Positions 31,213-41,796 of a stretch of DNA of 64,000 bases are shown here, one piece after another; positions within the stretch are counted from its first letter, which is position 1, and every line of letters starts with the position of its first letter. The position numbers and the translations under genes are program-made. The notes beneath the pieces were generated by a model. It was not told the DNA's origin and ran no database searches. It was given only the letters and a program-made list of their open reading frames with translations. Source of the DNA: Prochlorococcus sp. AG-418-G18 (GTDB taxonomy: Bacteria > Cyanobacteriota > Cyanobacteriia > PCC-6307 > Cyanobiaceae); NCBI GenBank assembly GCA_003214215.1, contig QCLX01000004.1, positions 1-64,000 of the forward strand. The letters run 5' to 3'.

Positions 31213-33357
31213 TTATTTATTAAAATGTATCTCTATATTTTTACAATCCCCTGGAACATTAAATGTTAATCCAAATTTATTGATAAATAATTGCTCATAT
31301 GAATTTATTTTTTTATTTGTAAAGATACATTTTAATTTTGCAAAAGGATAACTTTCTACTGATAAGACTATCAACTTATCAGATTTGGTTTCTGGTAAAT
31401 TAAATTTAATTCCTTTACGGGTATATAAAAATTTATTTGTTGTATAAGTAGGTTCTAAGTTGTAGTCAAATATGTTATTTCTATTGTAATTCTCATAAAT
31501 CCTTATAGGATAAATTTTATTATTAGTTTTTATTAAACAAATATCGTTTTCATAACCAACAAAGTTTTTCTTAAGAAAAATTGCAAAGTTTTTCTTTTTC
31601 CTTTTTAATTTATTAGGATCTACCTTACTTTCGCTTTTTAAAATAAAATCACATTCTTTATTAAATTTTTTTATGTATTTATCTTTATCATATGCTAAGT
31701 AACTTACAGAAAAGTCACGGATGAATTGTTCATTTATATCTTCATTATTTAAATAAAGTCTATGATATAGTTTTCTTTTTTGATTATTATTTTGTATTTT
31801 AGATATAGTTTCTTTTTGCCAAAGGCCTTTCATTCCACCTATTGGATCTAATCCTGCCTCCCAAAGTTGATTATTTCTATGATTTAATTCAACCCCTGCT
31901 ACCCTAGGTAAAGATTCAATTATTCCTTTTGGATAAAAATTTTTTAAATCCTTATATTTTAGCTTAGTATTTGTATGTTCAAAGTAACTTGTTGTATCTA
32001 ACCAAGTTTTTGATAAGGAAATAGATGCATTGCCAAAAATTTGGCTCGAAAAAAATAATCCTATTAGTAAAAATCTTCTTATGATTTTTTTATACTCTAT
32101 AAGATATATTTTCAAAGGTCTTATTGTAGTCAATATAGGTATAAGAGATATATGAAAAACTAAAGAAAGTTGATTTAGCCTATAACTTAAATCAATAAAA
32201 TTGAAAAATATACTTAAAAATATAATAAAAAATAGGTATGTAATAAAAAGGTTTCTTATCCATATTCTAGTAAATCTACTTCCAATTAAATATATAATTA
32301 AATAAATAAAAGTTATCAATCCACTTCCGTTATATTTCATAAATGGAATTGTTGCTCTAATTATTGTTTTGATTTTCATTAATAATGAATCAAATATATT
32401 AAATGAAAAACTTCTAAATGCTCTTTCAGATAATGGAAAATAATCAATCCAAATATTTTTATCTATTAACATTATTATTGTATAAATTGTAAGAGAGCAA
32501 ATAAAAGTTATTAATATATTCCTAAAAACTTTAGATTGATTGATTGATTTATTTTCTAAAAAATATGTTATTGCAAAAGCAATAGCGGAAACCATATATA
32601 CTGGAATTATTAAAACTGAGCTGCTACAAAATGGACCAATTACTAACACTAGAACAAAAATAATTTTATGAAAATTATTTCTAGGTCTATTCTTTAAATA
32701 GGACAACATTAGAGTAGCTAGAGGAATAGTGAGAGCATAACCTCCATAAATTAAAATATATAAGAATCTTAAATCAAATAAAAAAACAGTTGATAATAAA
32801 CCGATTATTAGAAAATCAGTATTGCCCAGATCTTTCTTCCTATTTGATAAATTATTATCTAGAGCTATAAACATAGAAATATAGGCAATTAATCGAAAAA
32901 TGAGTCTGCCATACTCTCCAAAATAAAATGTAAATGCATTGGGAATTATTACATCTAATTTCCCAATTGATAAAAGTTCTTTAGGAGTACCCATTATTCC
33001 AAAATGAGGAATCCATTCCCAATTCAAAAGATATCTTTGAAATTGTTCGTGCCAAAAAATGGAAGATTCATATTCATCATAAAATCCTTGAAAATTTAAT
33101 CCCAAAAATATTATGTATGGCATTAATATAATCAAGGAAATTAAAAAACCAAATAAAATAACATTCTTATATTTTTTAAAAATATAAATCGCTATTAGTG
33201 AACAAAAAAATGGTATAAATTTTATTAAGAAATTTTCATAGTCAGTATGATTTTTTGTCAAAATTGAAAAAAAAGCTAAGGTAAAAAATGTCCAAATATA
33301 AAAATTTTTATTTGCTTTAATCTTTGAAAATTTATTTATTTGATTTAATAGATTCAT
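31213..33357 (-). CDS. large multi-TM protein, possible GT-C glycosyltransferase
   Basis: 714 aa, many TMs followed by soluble C-terminal region. Confidence 0.55.
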   Translation of the reverse strand: MNLLNQINKFSKIKANKNFYIWTFFTLAFFSILTKNHTDYENFLIKFIPFFCSLIAIYIFKKYKNVILFGFLISLIILMPYIIFLGLNFQGFYDEYESSIFWHEQFQRYLLNWEWIPHFGIMGTPKELLSIGKLDVIIPNAFTFYFGEYGRLIFRLIAYISMFIALDNNLSNRKKDLGNTDFLIIGLLSTVFLFDLRFLYILIYGGYALTIPLATLMLSYLKNRPRNNFHKIIFVLVLVIGPFCSSSVLIIPVYMVSAIAFAITYFLENKSINQSKVFRNILITFICSLTIYTIIMLIDKNIWIDYFPLSERAFRSFSFNIFDSLLMKIKTIIRATIPFMKYNGSGLITFIYLIIYLIGSRFTRIWIRNLFITYLFFIIFLSIFFNFIDLSYRLNQLSLVFHISLIPILTTIRPLKIYLIEYKKIIRRFLLIGLFFSSQIFGNASISLSKTWLDTTSYFEHTNTKLKYKDLKNFYPKGIIESLPRVAGVELNHRNNQLWEAGLDPIGGMKGLWQKETISKIQNNNQKRKLYHRLYLNNEDINEQFIRDFSVSYLAYDKDKYIKKFNKECDFILKSESKVDPNKLKRKKKNFAIFLKKNFVGYENDICLIKTNNKIYPIRIYENYNRNNIFDYNLEPTYTTNKFLYTRKGIKFNLPETKSDKLIVLSVESYPFAKLKCIFTNKKINSYEQLFINKFGLTFNVPGDCKNIEIHFNK

Positions 33358-34487
33358 TAATTAACCAAATTTAAAATTCTATCAATTACGTAATTTGTTT
33401 CTTTTTTAGTTTGTAATGGAGAAATTGGTAATCTAATTATTTTACTTGCTACAAATTCTGTAACTGGTAGAGAAAGGTTTGAGCGCTCAAATTTCTTTCC
33501 AAAGGTTGAATTATGTAAGGGCTGATAATGGGAAGTACATTCGACCCCGCTTCTCTTCATACTGTAAATTATTTCCTCTCTATTATCTTCTTTTTTTAAA
33601 ATTAAAAAATACATATGGTAATTCAAGGTTCTATCAATTCCAGGCGGAGGAAGAGTTATTTTACTATCCTTAAATTTTGTTCTAAATGAATTGTTGTAAG
33701 TATTCCAAACTAATTCTCTTTTACTTGTTATGGATTTAGACTCTTGAAACTGAGCATATAAAAATGCAGCTGTTAATTCTGAAATGAAAAAAGAAGATCC
33801 CTTTTCAATCCACTCATATTTACCTTTTATGCCTAGTTTAAAAAGCTTTTGATCAGTACCTTTTGCTCTAATTATTTCTGCTTTTTCAATTAATTCTTTA
33901 TTATTTATCAGAATTGCTCCTCCCTCTCCGCAACTTATATTTTTAGTGTAATGAAATGAATAACATCCAATATCTCCGAAAGTACCAAGAGATTGGTTTT
34001 TATATTGACTTAAAAAACATTGTGCAGCGTCCTCAATAATAGGAATCGAATATTTTCTTGATATATTTTTGATTTTTGACATATCACATCCATATCCTCC
34101 ATAATGAACAACAACTATAGCTCTAGTTTTATTGGTTATATTATTCTCAATCAAGCTTGTATTAATATTTAATGCTTCTTTATCAATATCAACAAAAACA
34201 GGTTTTGCTCCTCTTAAAACAAAAGCATTTGCGGTTGATACAAATGTGTAAGAAGGCATAATAATTTCATCCCCTTCTTCAATTCCTAAAATAAGAGCAG
34301 CCATTTCAAGAGCAGCTGTACAGGAAGGAGTTATGAAAGCCTTTAAACAATTAAACTCTTTTTGAATCCATTCTTCACATTTTTTTGTAAAATAACCATC
34401 ACTCGATAAGTCTCCATGATTTATTATGCTATTCGTGTATTCAAAAGTATTTTTTGCAATAAATTGTCTATTAAATGGAATTTTCAT
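33357..34487 (-). CDS. WecE/RffA-like dTDP-sugar aminotransferase
   Basis: IPFNRQ, IEDAAQCFLSQY, YSFHYTKNISCGEGGA. Confidence 0.9.
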   Translation of the reverse strand: MKIPFNRQFIAKNTFEYTNSIINHGDLSSDGYFTKKCEEWIQKEFNCLKAFITPSCTAALEMAALILGIEEGDEIIMPSYTFVSTANAFVLRGAKPVFVDIDKEALNINTSLIENNITNKTRAIVVVHYGGYGCDMSKIKNISRKYSIPIIEDAAQCFLSQYKNQSLGTFGDIGCYSFHYTKNISCGEGGAILINNKELIEKAEIIRAKGTDQKLFKLGIKGKYEWIEKGSSFFISELTAAFLYAQFQESKSITSKRELVWNTYNNSFRTKFKDSKITLPPPGIDRTLNYHMYFLILKKEDNREEIIYSMKRSGVECTSHYQPLHNSTFGKKFERSNLSLPVTEFVASKIIRLPISPLQTKKETNYVIDRILNLVN

Positions 34488-35518
34488 TAAATATTTAAAC
34501 CTATTCTATTTCTAAAATAATTAAGCTCATTAAATATTTTTTGTGTCCATTCTTTATTATTTAAATACCATTCAATAGTTCTCTTTAATCCATTTTCTAA
34601 ATCTATTTCAGGGAACCAATTAAGATCTTGAAAAATTTTTTTTGTATCCATGGCATAACGATAATCATGTCCAGGTCTGTCATGAGTTGTTTGAATAAGA
34701 TTTTGGTATGAATCTTTTTTGGGAGATAGTTTGTCCAATAAATTGCATAGAAGTTTTATTAAATCAATATTACTAATTTCATTACCACTCCCAATACAAT
34801 AACTTTCTCCAATCCCCCCTTTTTTTGATATTTTTATCAATGCATTTATATGATCTTCTACATAAAGCCAATCACGTTTATGTTTACCGTCTCCATATAT
34901 TAAAATTTTCTCCCCCTTTAAAGCTCTTGAAAGTGAAATAGGTATTAATTTATCAGGGAATTGCCTAGGGCCATAATTATTACTACAGTGAGTGATAATT
35001 GAAGGAAAATTATAAGTCTTAAACCAAGAACTCACTAAATGATCACTAGCAGCCTTAGTTGATGCATATGGCGAACTAGGATTATATATGCTTTTTTCAT
35101 TGAAATATCCTTCATTTGGCAATGAGCCATACACCTCATCAGTACTTATATGAATAAATCTAAAATCATTTTTATCTTTCCCTTTAAGGGTATTGCAGTA
35201 ACTTTTTAAAGAATCTAATAAATTAAAAGTACCTAAGATATTACTTTCTATAAACAAACTTGGGTTATCTATTGATCTATCTACATGACTTTCAGCAGCT
35301 AGATGAAAAACTATTTCAGGTTTTATTTCATAAATAGCTTTTTTAAGTTTTGAGTTATCACAAAGATTGATTATAAAGTTCTTTATATTTTTTTTGTCAG
35401 TGATATTAGAATTTGCTCTTTTATCAATATTAAAAATTTTGTTTGTTTTTGTTTCTTGAAGCTTTCTAATAAGCGCACTACCTATAAACCCGCTACCTCC
35501 AGTAATAAGATATCTCAT
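34487..35518 (-). CDS. rfbB: dTDP-glucose 4,6-dehydratase
   Basis: GGSGFIGSALIR, HISTDEVYGSL, YASTKAASDHLV, RPGHDYRYAMD. Confidence 0.94.
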   Translation of the reverse strand: MRYLITGGSGFIGSALIRKLQETKTNKIFNIDKRANSNITDKKNIKNFIINLCDNSKLKKAIYEIKPEIVFHLAAESHVDRSIDNPSLFIESNILGTFNLLDSLKSYCNTLKGKDKNDFRFIHISTDEVYGSLPNEGYFNEKSIYNPSSPYASTKAASDHLVSSWFKTYNFPSIITHCSNNYGPRQFPDKLIPISLSRALKGEKILIYGDGKHKRDWLYVEDHINALIKISKKGGIGESYCIGSGNEISNIDLIKLLCNLLDKLSPKKDSYQNLIQTTHDRPGHDYRYAMDTKKIFQDLNWFPEIDLENGLKRTIEWYLNNKEWTQKIFNELNYFRNRIGLNI

Positions 35519-35547
35519 CTTTATATTAGCTTTTTTAAAATTTTAAT

Positions 35548-36438
35548 TTAAATAGTTTTAATTATCAAATTTTCTAAGTAATTGCCATACTCACTTCCTT
35601 CATACTCTAAAGCAATTTTTTTAATTTCATTTTTATTTATCCATCCATTAAGAAGTGATATTTCTTCTAGGCATCCTATGTATAGTCCATTTCTATCTTC
35701 TAAAGTCTTTACATAATTCGAAGCTAAATTTAATGAATGGTTTGTTCCTGTATCAAGCCAGATAGTTCCTCTACCTAGTAATTGATGATTTAATTTATCA
35801 GATGATAAGTAAGATTTAAGGATATCAACAATTTCATATTCGCCTCTTTGCGAGGGAAATATATCTTTAGATTTAGATATCAACGAGTTATCAAAAAAAT
35901 ATAAACCTGTTATTGCTAAATTTGATTCTGGCTTTTGAGGTTTTTCTTCAAGATTTATAATCTTATTTTTATCATCTAAAGTAGCTATTCCATATCTTGA
36001 GGGGTCATTAACTGGATGTATAAATATAGTAGATAATTTAGATTTAGATGCGTTTTTTAATTTTGGGATCAACTCTGAACCATGAAAAAAATTATCACCT
36101 AAGATTAGTGCTATGTTCTCATTATTTATAAAATTTTCAGAAATTCTAATTCCATCAACAATCCCTATTGGATTTATTTGCATTTTATATTTTATTTTAA
36201 GACCTAATTTTTCTCCATTTCCAAAAAACTCTTTAAATATTAATTGATCATTTTTTGTTGTAATTATTAAGATTTCTCTTATCCCAGCCAACATAAGTGT
36301 CGCAAGAGGATAAAAAATCATCGGTTTATTATAAATTGGAATTAAATGTTTATTTATTATTTTTGTTATTGGCCAAAGCCTTGATCCTTTACCACCAGCT
36401 AGTATAATCCCTTTTTTATAGTTTATATTATCTACCAT
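35548..36438 (-). CDS. rfbA: glucose-1-phosphate thymidylyltransferase
   Basis: KGIILAGGKGSRLWPIT, LILGDNFFHG, EEKPQKPES, WLDTGT. Confidence 0.95.
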   Translation of the reverse strand: MVDNINYKKGIILAGGKGSRLWPITKIINKHLIPIYNKPMIFYPLATLMLAGIREILIITTKNDQLIFKEFFGNGEKLGLKIKYKMQINPIGIVDGIRISENFINNENIALILGDNFFHGSELIPKLKNASKSKLSTIFIHPVNDPSRYGIATLDDKNKIINLEEKPQKPESNLAITGLYFFDNSLISKSKDIFPSQRGEYEIVDILKSYLSSDKLNHQLLGRGTIWLDTGTNHSLNLASNYVKTLEDRNGLYIGCLEEISLLNGWINKNEIKKIALEYEGSEYGNYLENLIIKTI

Positions 36439-36454
36439 GAAAAAAATATCTTAA

Positions 36455-37945
36455 TTATTGAAATTTTGCTACAAAATTATTTATGATTTCTATTTCAAAA
36501 TCCATCATTGATTTAGTTAACCCAGGGTAAGTTCCTAGAAAAAGTGTGTTATTCATTATCTCATCTGAACCTATTGTTTCAACAGCTATTCTATAAGAAT
36601 TAGGATTAGAATTATGAAGCTCTATAAATGCTGGTTGCCTTAATAAATTTCCGCCAAATAACATTCTATTCCCAATTTTATTATTATCCAATTCCTTAGC
36701 TAATTCTGTTCTTGTGAAAGGAGAATTCTTTTTAGTTGAGATTTTAAAACCAAACCATGAACAATCAGTTTTACAGTTTGTATTGTCCCAGGAGAAGCCC
36801 TTTGACATATCCCATTCTGTAGCATGGGTTGGCAATGCAAATTCTAAAAATTTATCGGATTTTGATAATCCTGACCTTAAATAATTCCAATTTTGTTTTC
36901 TTTTTTCAATAAATTTAGGAAGTCTTTTAAGTTGAACTCTCCCAATTGAAGCCTGAATATCTAAGGGTTTTAAGTTGAAACCTAGATGACTATATGTATA
37001 TTTATGATCATAACCCTTAGGGAGATCACCTAATTGCCAATCAAATCTTTTCTTGCAGGTATTATCCATACCACTAGGACACCAACAATCTCTTCCCCAA
37101 TCTCTAAAACTTTCTGCTATGACAGAGAGCTTTCTACTATTAATTATGTTAACTGAACCTCCCTCTCCCATTGTAAGGTGATGTGGAGGATAAAAACTTT
37201 GAGTACTTATATCTCCCCATGTACCTGTCCACCTAATTACTCTATCAGGCCCGTCGTCTAATCCTGGACTATTTTTAAAAAATCCTAAACTATTTGCAAG
37301 ACTTTTTGGCATAGAATAACTACAACCAAGTGCATCACAATTATCTTCTATGAGCCAAAGATCATATTTTCTACAAAACTCTAATGTTTTGGTTAGGTTA
37401 AATGGATTTCCAAGTGCATGAGCCATCATTACAGCCTTGGTTTTTTTAGGGTTATAAGCCTTCTCTAATTGATCACAGTTTGCATTTCCCGTTATAGTGT
37501 CTGCATCGATAAATACGGGTTTAGCTCCTACTTGAATTATGGGAGCAACCGTTGTAGGAAATCCTGCTGCTACAGTAATTACTTCATCACCGGGGTTGAT
37601 TTTTTTAGTATCTAATTTATGAGAGGTCAATGAAGAAATAGCTATTAAATTTGCGCTAGAACCAGAGTTAACTAACAAACATTTATTTACTCCCAAGAAT
37701 TCAGATATTTCATTTTCCATATTTTGTCCTTCAGATCCAAGAGTTAGCCAAAAATCTAAAGTTGACGAAACTGCGGCAGCTACCTCATCATCAGTAAAAA
37801 CTCTTCCAGCATAAGGGATAGGCATACCTCTTTCCCATTTTGAACGGAGATCATCCCCATCTGGCCTAAATTGAGCATGAACTTTTTTTGAATAATCTCT
37901 TGTTAATTTGAGAATCTGGTTTTTAAGTCCATTAATACTTTCCAA
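36455..37945 (-). CDS. rfbH: CDP-6-deoxy-4-hexulose-3-dehydrase (RfbH, E1)
   Basis: DegT-like fold with His in place of PLP Lys: QSFYPPHHLTMGEGG. Confidence 0.93.
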   Translation of the reverse strand: MESINGLKNQILKLTRDYSKKVHAQFRPDGDDLRSKWERGMPIPYAGRVFTDDEVAAAVSSTLDFWLTLGSEGQNMENEISEFLGVNKCLLVNSGSSANLIAISSLTSHKLDTKKINPGDEVITVAAGFPTTVAPIIQVGAKPVFIDADTITGNANCDQLEKAYNPKKTKAVMMAHALGNPFNLTKTLEFCRKYDLWLIEDNCDALGCSYSMPKSLANSLGFFKNSPGLDDGPDRVIRWTGTWGDISTQSFYPPHHLTMGEGGSVNIINSRKLSVIAESFRDWGRDCWCPSGMDNTCKKRFDWQLGDLPKGYDHKYTYSHLGFNLKPLDIQASIGRVQLKRLPKFIEKRKQNWNYLRSGLSKSDKFLEFALPTHATEWDMSKGFSWDNTNCKTDCSWFGFKISTKKNSPFTRTELAKELDNNKIGNRMLFGGNLLRQPAFIELHNSNPNSYRIAVETIGSDEIMNNTLFLGTYPGLTKSMMDFEIEIINNFVAKFQ

Positions 37946-38060
37946 TGAAAATATTTATCATAATTAATAATCTTACAATGATAATTAAAATTTTGTACAA
38001 CGTTTAAAAAAATAGAACTAATTTAGTATTGATTTCAGCAAAAAAATAATATTAACAAAT

Positions 38061-38147
38061 AAAATAATTGACATAATTAGGAGAGATAAACCCCTTACTA
38101 CTTCTCCTCCTGGATCAGAAAATATAGTATTTAAAAGAGAAACATAA
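38061..38147 (+). pseudogene. truncated duplicate of sugar-transferase C-terminal tail
   Basis: KIIDIIRRDKPLTTSPPGSENIVFKRET* versus KIIDLIRREKPLTPCPPPGSENIVISRKL* at the end of the 23476-24207 gene; high nucleotide identity. Confidence 0.85.
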
Positions 38148-38353
38148 TATAAAAAATTTAAATTTTAACTAATTTTTAGAAGATGAGATTTTTTCAATGG
38201 GAATAATTAAAAGAAATTTCTAAAAATTAGATAATTTGTTCATGTTATCGCCATCTACCAGAATATTTGATAGAAATGCAAATTTATTTAATTCTATACA
38301 TCTAGTCTTTTGAATTAAATTTCCGTTTCTGTCTTTACACTGTCCTTTATAAA

Positions 38354-39133
38354 ATGTTTTTATATATTAATCTTCTGATATGTATTATAAATATTTTATT
38401 TTACTATACTATAAAAAAAATATTGGAAGTAATGAGATCAGATAGCTATAAAAAAATTGATTTTATTCAGATTAATCAATATCAAAATGTTGAAATATTC
38501 GAATTAATTAAGGAAATTTATGAATCCATGGATAAAAGAGTATTTTCACACCATGAAATAACTAAATATTTGAAAAATTTCACTAAAGTGAATATAAATT
38601 TGGAATATAAAGAACGTTCAGGCAAATTTGATAAAGGCATCATTGATGTGGTAAATCTTCAGAATATAACTGAAAGTATTTTCTATATCGATAAAGATAA
38701 ATTAAAGAGGCTTAACAAATGTGTTATTTCAAATATAAAAAAGTTAGATCAATCTTTAAAAAACATTACTTTTCATCATTATAGTTTAATGCATTATAAG
38801 GATGTTTTAACCCCTAGACCAATTCATAGAGATTCAAAAATGAGAGTGCAGTGGAAATTATTTATCCCTTTAGCTAAAGTTAATAATAATAAACAAGGCC
38901 AATTTTGGTTTATCCCGAAAACTAGTTTTATTAATTCAAGAAAAAGAGAAATATTGTTTCCTATTAAAGGAGACCTTTCTCGATTTTTTGATTTTCCAAA
39001 TAAGCAAGTATTTAATCCAATACCTTATTGTTATTTTTTAAGTAATCAAACTTGTTTACATGGTGATAGATGTTTGAATGGTCCAATTAGAAGATCAATG
39101 CTCTGTTTAAACTATGTTGAGGAAAATTTTTAA
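38354..39133 (+). CDS. putative 2OG-Fe(II) dioxygenase-like protein
   Basis: IHRDSKMRVQWKLFIPL (HxD) and distal LHGDRCLNGPIRRSMLCLNYV in C-terminal half. Confidence 0.45.
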   Translation: MFLYINLLICIINILFYYTIKKILEVMRSDSYKKIDFIQINQYQNVEIFELIKEIYESMDKRVFSHHEITKYLKNFTKVNINLEYKERSGKFDKGIIDVVNLQNITESIFYIDKDKLKRLNKCVISNIKKLDQSLKNITFHHYSLMHYKDVLTPRPIHRDSKMRVQWKLFIPLAKVNNNKQGQFWFIPKTSFINSRKREILFPIKGDLSRFFDFPNKQVFNPIPYCYFLSNQTCLHGDRCLNGPIRRSMLCLNYVEENF

Positions 39134-39166
39134 TATATAATTATTTTCACTAAATTAACTCGCTAG

Positions 39167-39718
39167 TTAATAAATTAATTGGTCTTTAAGTTCCTCAAAT
39201 TTTAATGCTTTTTTATCTTTCTCCGAAATATTTGCTGGTTTAATTGGCCAATTTATATTGATTTCGCTATCGTTCCAAATTAGTGATCTTTCTGCTTTTG
39301 AGTAATGATCTGAGGATATGAAATACATTACTTCAGTATTTTCTTTAAGGGTAATAAATCCATGCGCACATCCAGTTGGGATATATAACATGTTTCTATT
39401 AATTGAATCCAATTGACAACCCCACCACTTTTTGAAGGTTTTAGAAGTTGGTCTTAAATCAACAAAAACATCCCAAATTACTCCTTGAATGCATTTTATA
39501 AGTTTAACTTCACTATATTTACCTATCTGCATATGAAGTCCCCTTAATGTTCCTTTCTTTTTATTAAATGAAGTACTGATTTGCTTCCAATTTGAATGAA
39601 GAGATAAATTCGAAAACTCTTTTGAACAAAAAGTTCTTGCAAAAAATCCTCTTGAGTCTATTATTTGTTCAATTTCCACTTGGAAAGCCCCTTCTATTGG
39701 AGTGGAATTAAAGATCAT
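39167..39718 (-). CDS. rfbC: dTDP-4-dehydrorhamnose 3,5-epimerase
   Basis: DSRGFFARTF, GTLRGLHMQ, CAHGFITL. Confidence 0.94.
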   Translation of the reverse strand: MIFNSTPIEGAFQVEIEQIIDSRGFFARTFCSKEFSNLSLHSNWKQISTSFNKKKGTLRGLHMQIGKYSEVKLIKCIQGVIWDVFVDLRPTSKTFKKWWGCQLDSINRNMLYIPTGCAHGFITLKENTEVMYFISSDHYSKAERSLIWNDSEININWPIKPANISEKDKKALKFEELKDQLIY

Positions 39719-39832
39719 TTTTAAAATATTATTTTTATTTAAATTAAGCTAAATAATTAAGAAATATAAAAAGTATTAAGTTATTTATTATTTAAAAGAT
39801 TATTTTTTTACTTTATCAAAATATTTATTTAT

Positions 39833-40951
39833 ATGTATAATTCAATAAATTTGTCAGATAATTTTTTGAATAAATCTAAATTTATACTTGGAATCCCTAC
39901 AAATAATAGACATTCTAAGATAAATGAGTTGATTACAAAGATCAACTCCTGGACAAAAAATAATAAACTAAATAATCTCGAAAATATTATCATTGCAGAT
40001 AATTCAAAAATTATGAATAATAACTGTTTTGAAATATGTAATGAAAATAATTTTAAATATATTTGGGACGGTAAGAATCATGGTTATGGAGGAAATATAA
40101 GGCGACTTTGCCTAGCATCAAAAGGTTTTCATTTATGGCTTTTGGGAGATGATGATGAAGTTAATGAAAAAATTTTTTTACAAGTAAATGACTATTTTAA
40201 TTCAGGTAGTATTAGTAAATATATAACTTTTTCAAGTGTTACAGACTGCTTTAACAGCAATGATAAGCAAGATGGATTTCCCCAGAATTCGCAGAGGCTA
40301 AGAATAAAATCTGAAACTTTCCTCAATAAAGAATGGCCAAGCGTAATATTTGTTAGCGCAAATATTATGTATATCTCTAAAGAAGATCATGCAAAATTTC
40401 AAACCCAAAAAATATCTCAGATATACGAAAATAGTGTTTTGGCATTCTCCATAATAAGGAATTCTAAATATGTGGATATTTTAAAAACTTTTGATTTAAA
40501 GGATAGCTTTACTGAAAAGTTATATTATCCAGAGGATAGATTCTGGGTCTCAGTTATAGGGTGGTTTGATGTAATCGATTCATTATTAGAGAAAAATTTA
40601 TCAAAAAAATTAAAATATGATTTAAATAATATTTTTATGAGTAAATATTTATCCGCTTTAAAATATAGTATTTTTTTTCAATTACATAAATATAATTCAA
40701 ATACATTAGAGTCTTTATATTTAGTCAATTGCAGATTAAAAAAAAGCAAATTAGACAATACTAATCCATATATAATTTACTATTTGATGTATTTGATTTA
40801 CCCATTAATTATCTTTGTACCAAAAATAATAGGTTTCGAATTAATTTCCAAAATTCTTTCTATATTTATTGGTAAAAAAATTTATAGGGAGAAATATAAT
40901 AAATTTATCAAAGTTCTTAATTCAAAAGGAATGAGTTATATGCCTGATTAA
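39833..40951 (+). CDS. family 2-like glycosyltransferase
   Basis: FILGIPTNNRHSKI, HGYGGNIRRLC, WLLGDDDEV. Confidence 0.75.
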   Translation: MYNSINLSDNFLNKSKFILGIPTNNRHSKINELITKINSWTKNNKLNNLENIIIADNSKIMNNNCFEICNENNFKYIWDGKNHGYGGNIRRLCLASKGFHLWLLGDDDEVNEKIFLQVNDYFNSGSISKYITFSSVTDCFNSNDKQDGFPQNSQRLRIKSETFLNKEWPSVIFVSANIMYISKEDHAKFQTQKISQIYENSVLAFSIIRNSKYVDILKTFDLKDSFTEKLYYPEDRFWVSVIGWFDVIDSLLEKNLSKKLKYDLNNIFMSKYLSALKYSIFFQLHKYNSNTLESLYLVNCRLKKSKLDNTNPYIIYYLMYLIYPLIIFVPKIIGFELISKILSIFIGKKIYREKYNKFIKVLNSKGMSYMPD

Positions 40952-40956
40952 AAATT

Positions 40957-41796
40957 TTATTTTTTTGCAACTATTCTCTTTAAATCAGTCCCCCTTGATT
41001 TAATTAATCCCGGCTTCAGTTCACCTTTGGCTTTAAAAACTTTCCACCAATACTCAGCAAATTCTTTAAGTGTTTGTCCATACCCTTTGGCTATATGTCC
41101 AGTATTAAAGTTTTGTTCTTGTTTAAATAAATCATCAAATGCCTCTAATAATTGACTTGAAACTTCCTCAACGTTAATGAAATCTCTTATTTGGTTTCCA
41201 GTTGTCATTGGAAAGTCTTTTCCTGCTAGAGCGGCTTTTTTCAATGATGGCCAAAATCTTCTCTCATTTTCCCCTTCACCAAAGACTTGAAAAATTCTTT
41301 GATAAGAAATATCAATTTTTAATTCATTAGCTAGTTCTTTGAGAGCATAAAAAGAAATTACTTTAGAAGTAGGATATGAACCCAATGGTAATAAGGGAGC
41401 GTCCGTTGGAATGAATTTATAATAATCTGCACTCTTTCCATATTCAAAAGCCGAACCTGCAATTAAAAATTTACTTATTCCATTTTGAGCTGCTAATTCG
41501 ATCATCCTAATTGTATCAATACAATTAGTTTCAAGATATTTTGATAAAGCATCATACGGAGGATAAGTTTTGTGGGAAGCCAAATGGATTAAGCTGTATG
41601 CATCTTCAAAATCTTCTTTTTGAATATTTTTTAAAGGTTTATTTATCCACTTTAAATTATTATGTTCTAGGAGTTTGTACCTCGAATTATTTTGTGTTGT
41701 AGCAATAATTTTATATTTTGAATTTAATAAGTTTCTTATTAAATACTTGCCAATAAAACCATTCCCACCTGTAATAAACAGTTTGTTTTTATTCAT
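40957..41796 (-). CDS. NAD-dependent epimerase/dehydratase (possibly CDP-3,6-dideoxyhexose synthase-like)
   Basis: FITGGNGFIGKYLIRNLL, AGSAFEYG, Y-x3-K (YPTSK), RIFQVFGEGE. Confidence 0.8.
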   Translation of the reverse strand: MNKNKLFITGGNGFIGKYLIRNLLNSKYKIIATTQNNSRYKLLEHNNLKWINKPLKNIQKEDFEDAYSLIHLASHKTYPPYDALSKYLETNCIDTIRMIELAAQNGISKFLIAGSAFEYGKSADYYKFIPTDAPLLPLGSYPTSKVISFYALKELANELKIDISYQRIFQVFGEGENERRFWPSLKKAALAGKDFPMTTGNQIRDFINVEEVSSQLLEAFDDLFKQEQNFNTGHIAKGYGQTLKEFAEYWWKVFKAKGELKPGLIKSRGTDLKRIVAKK

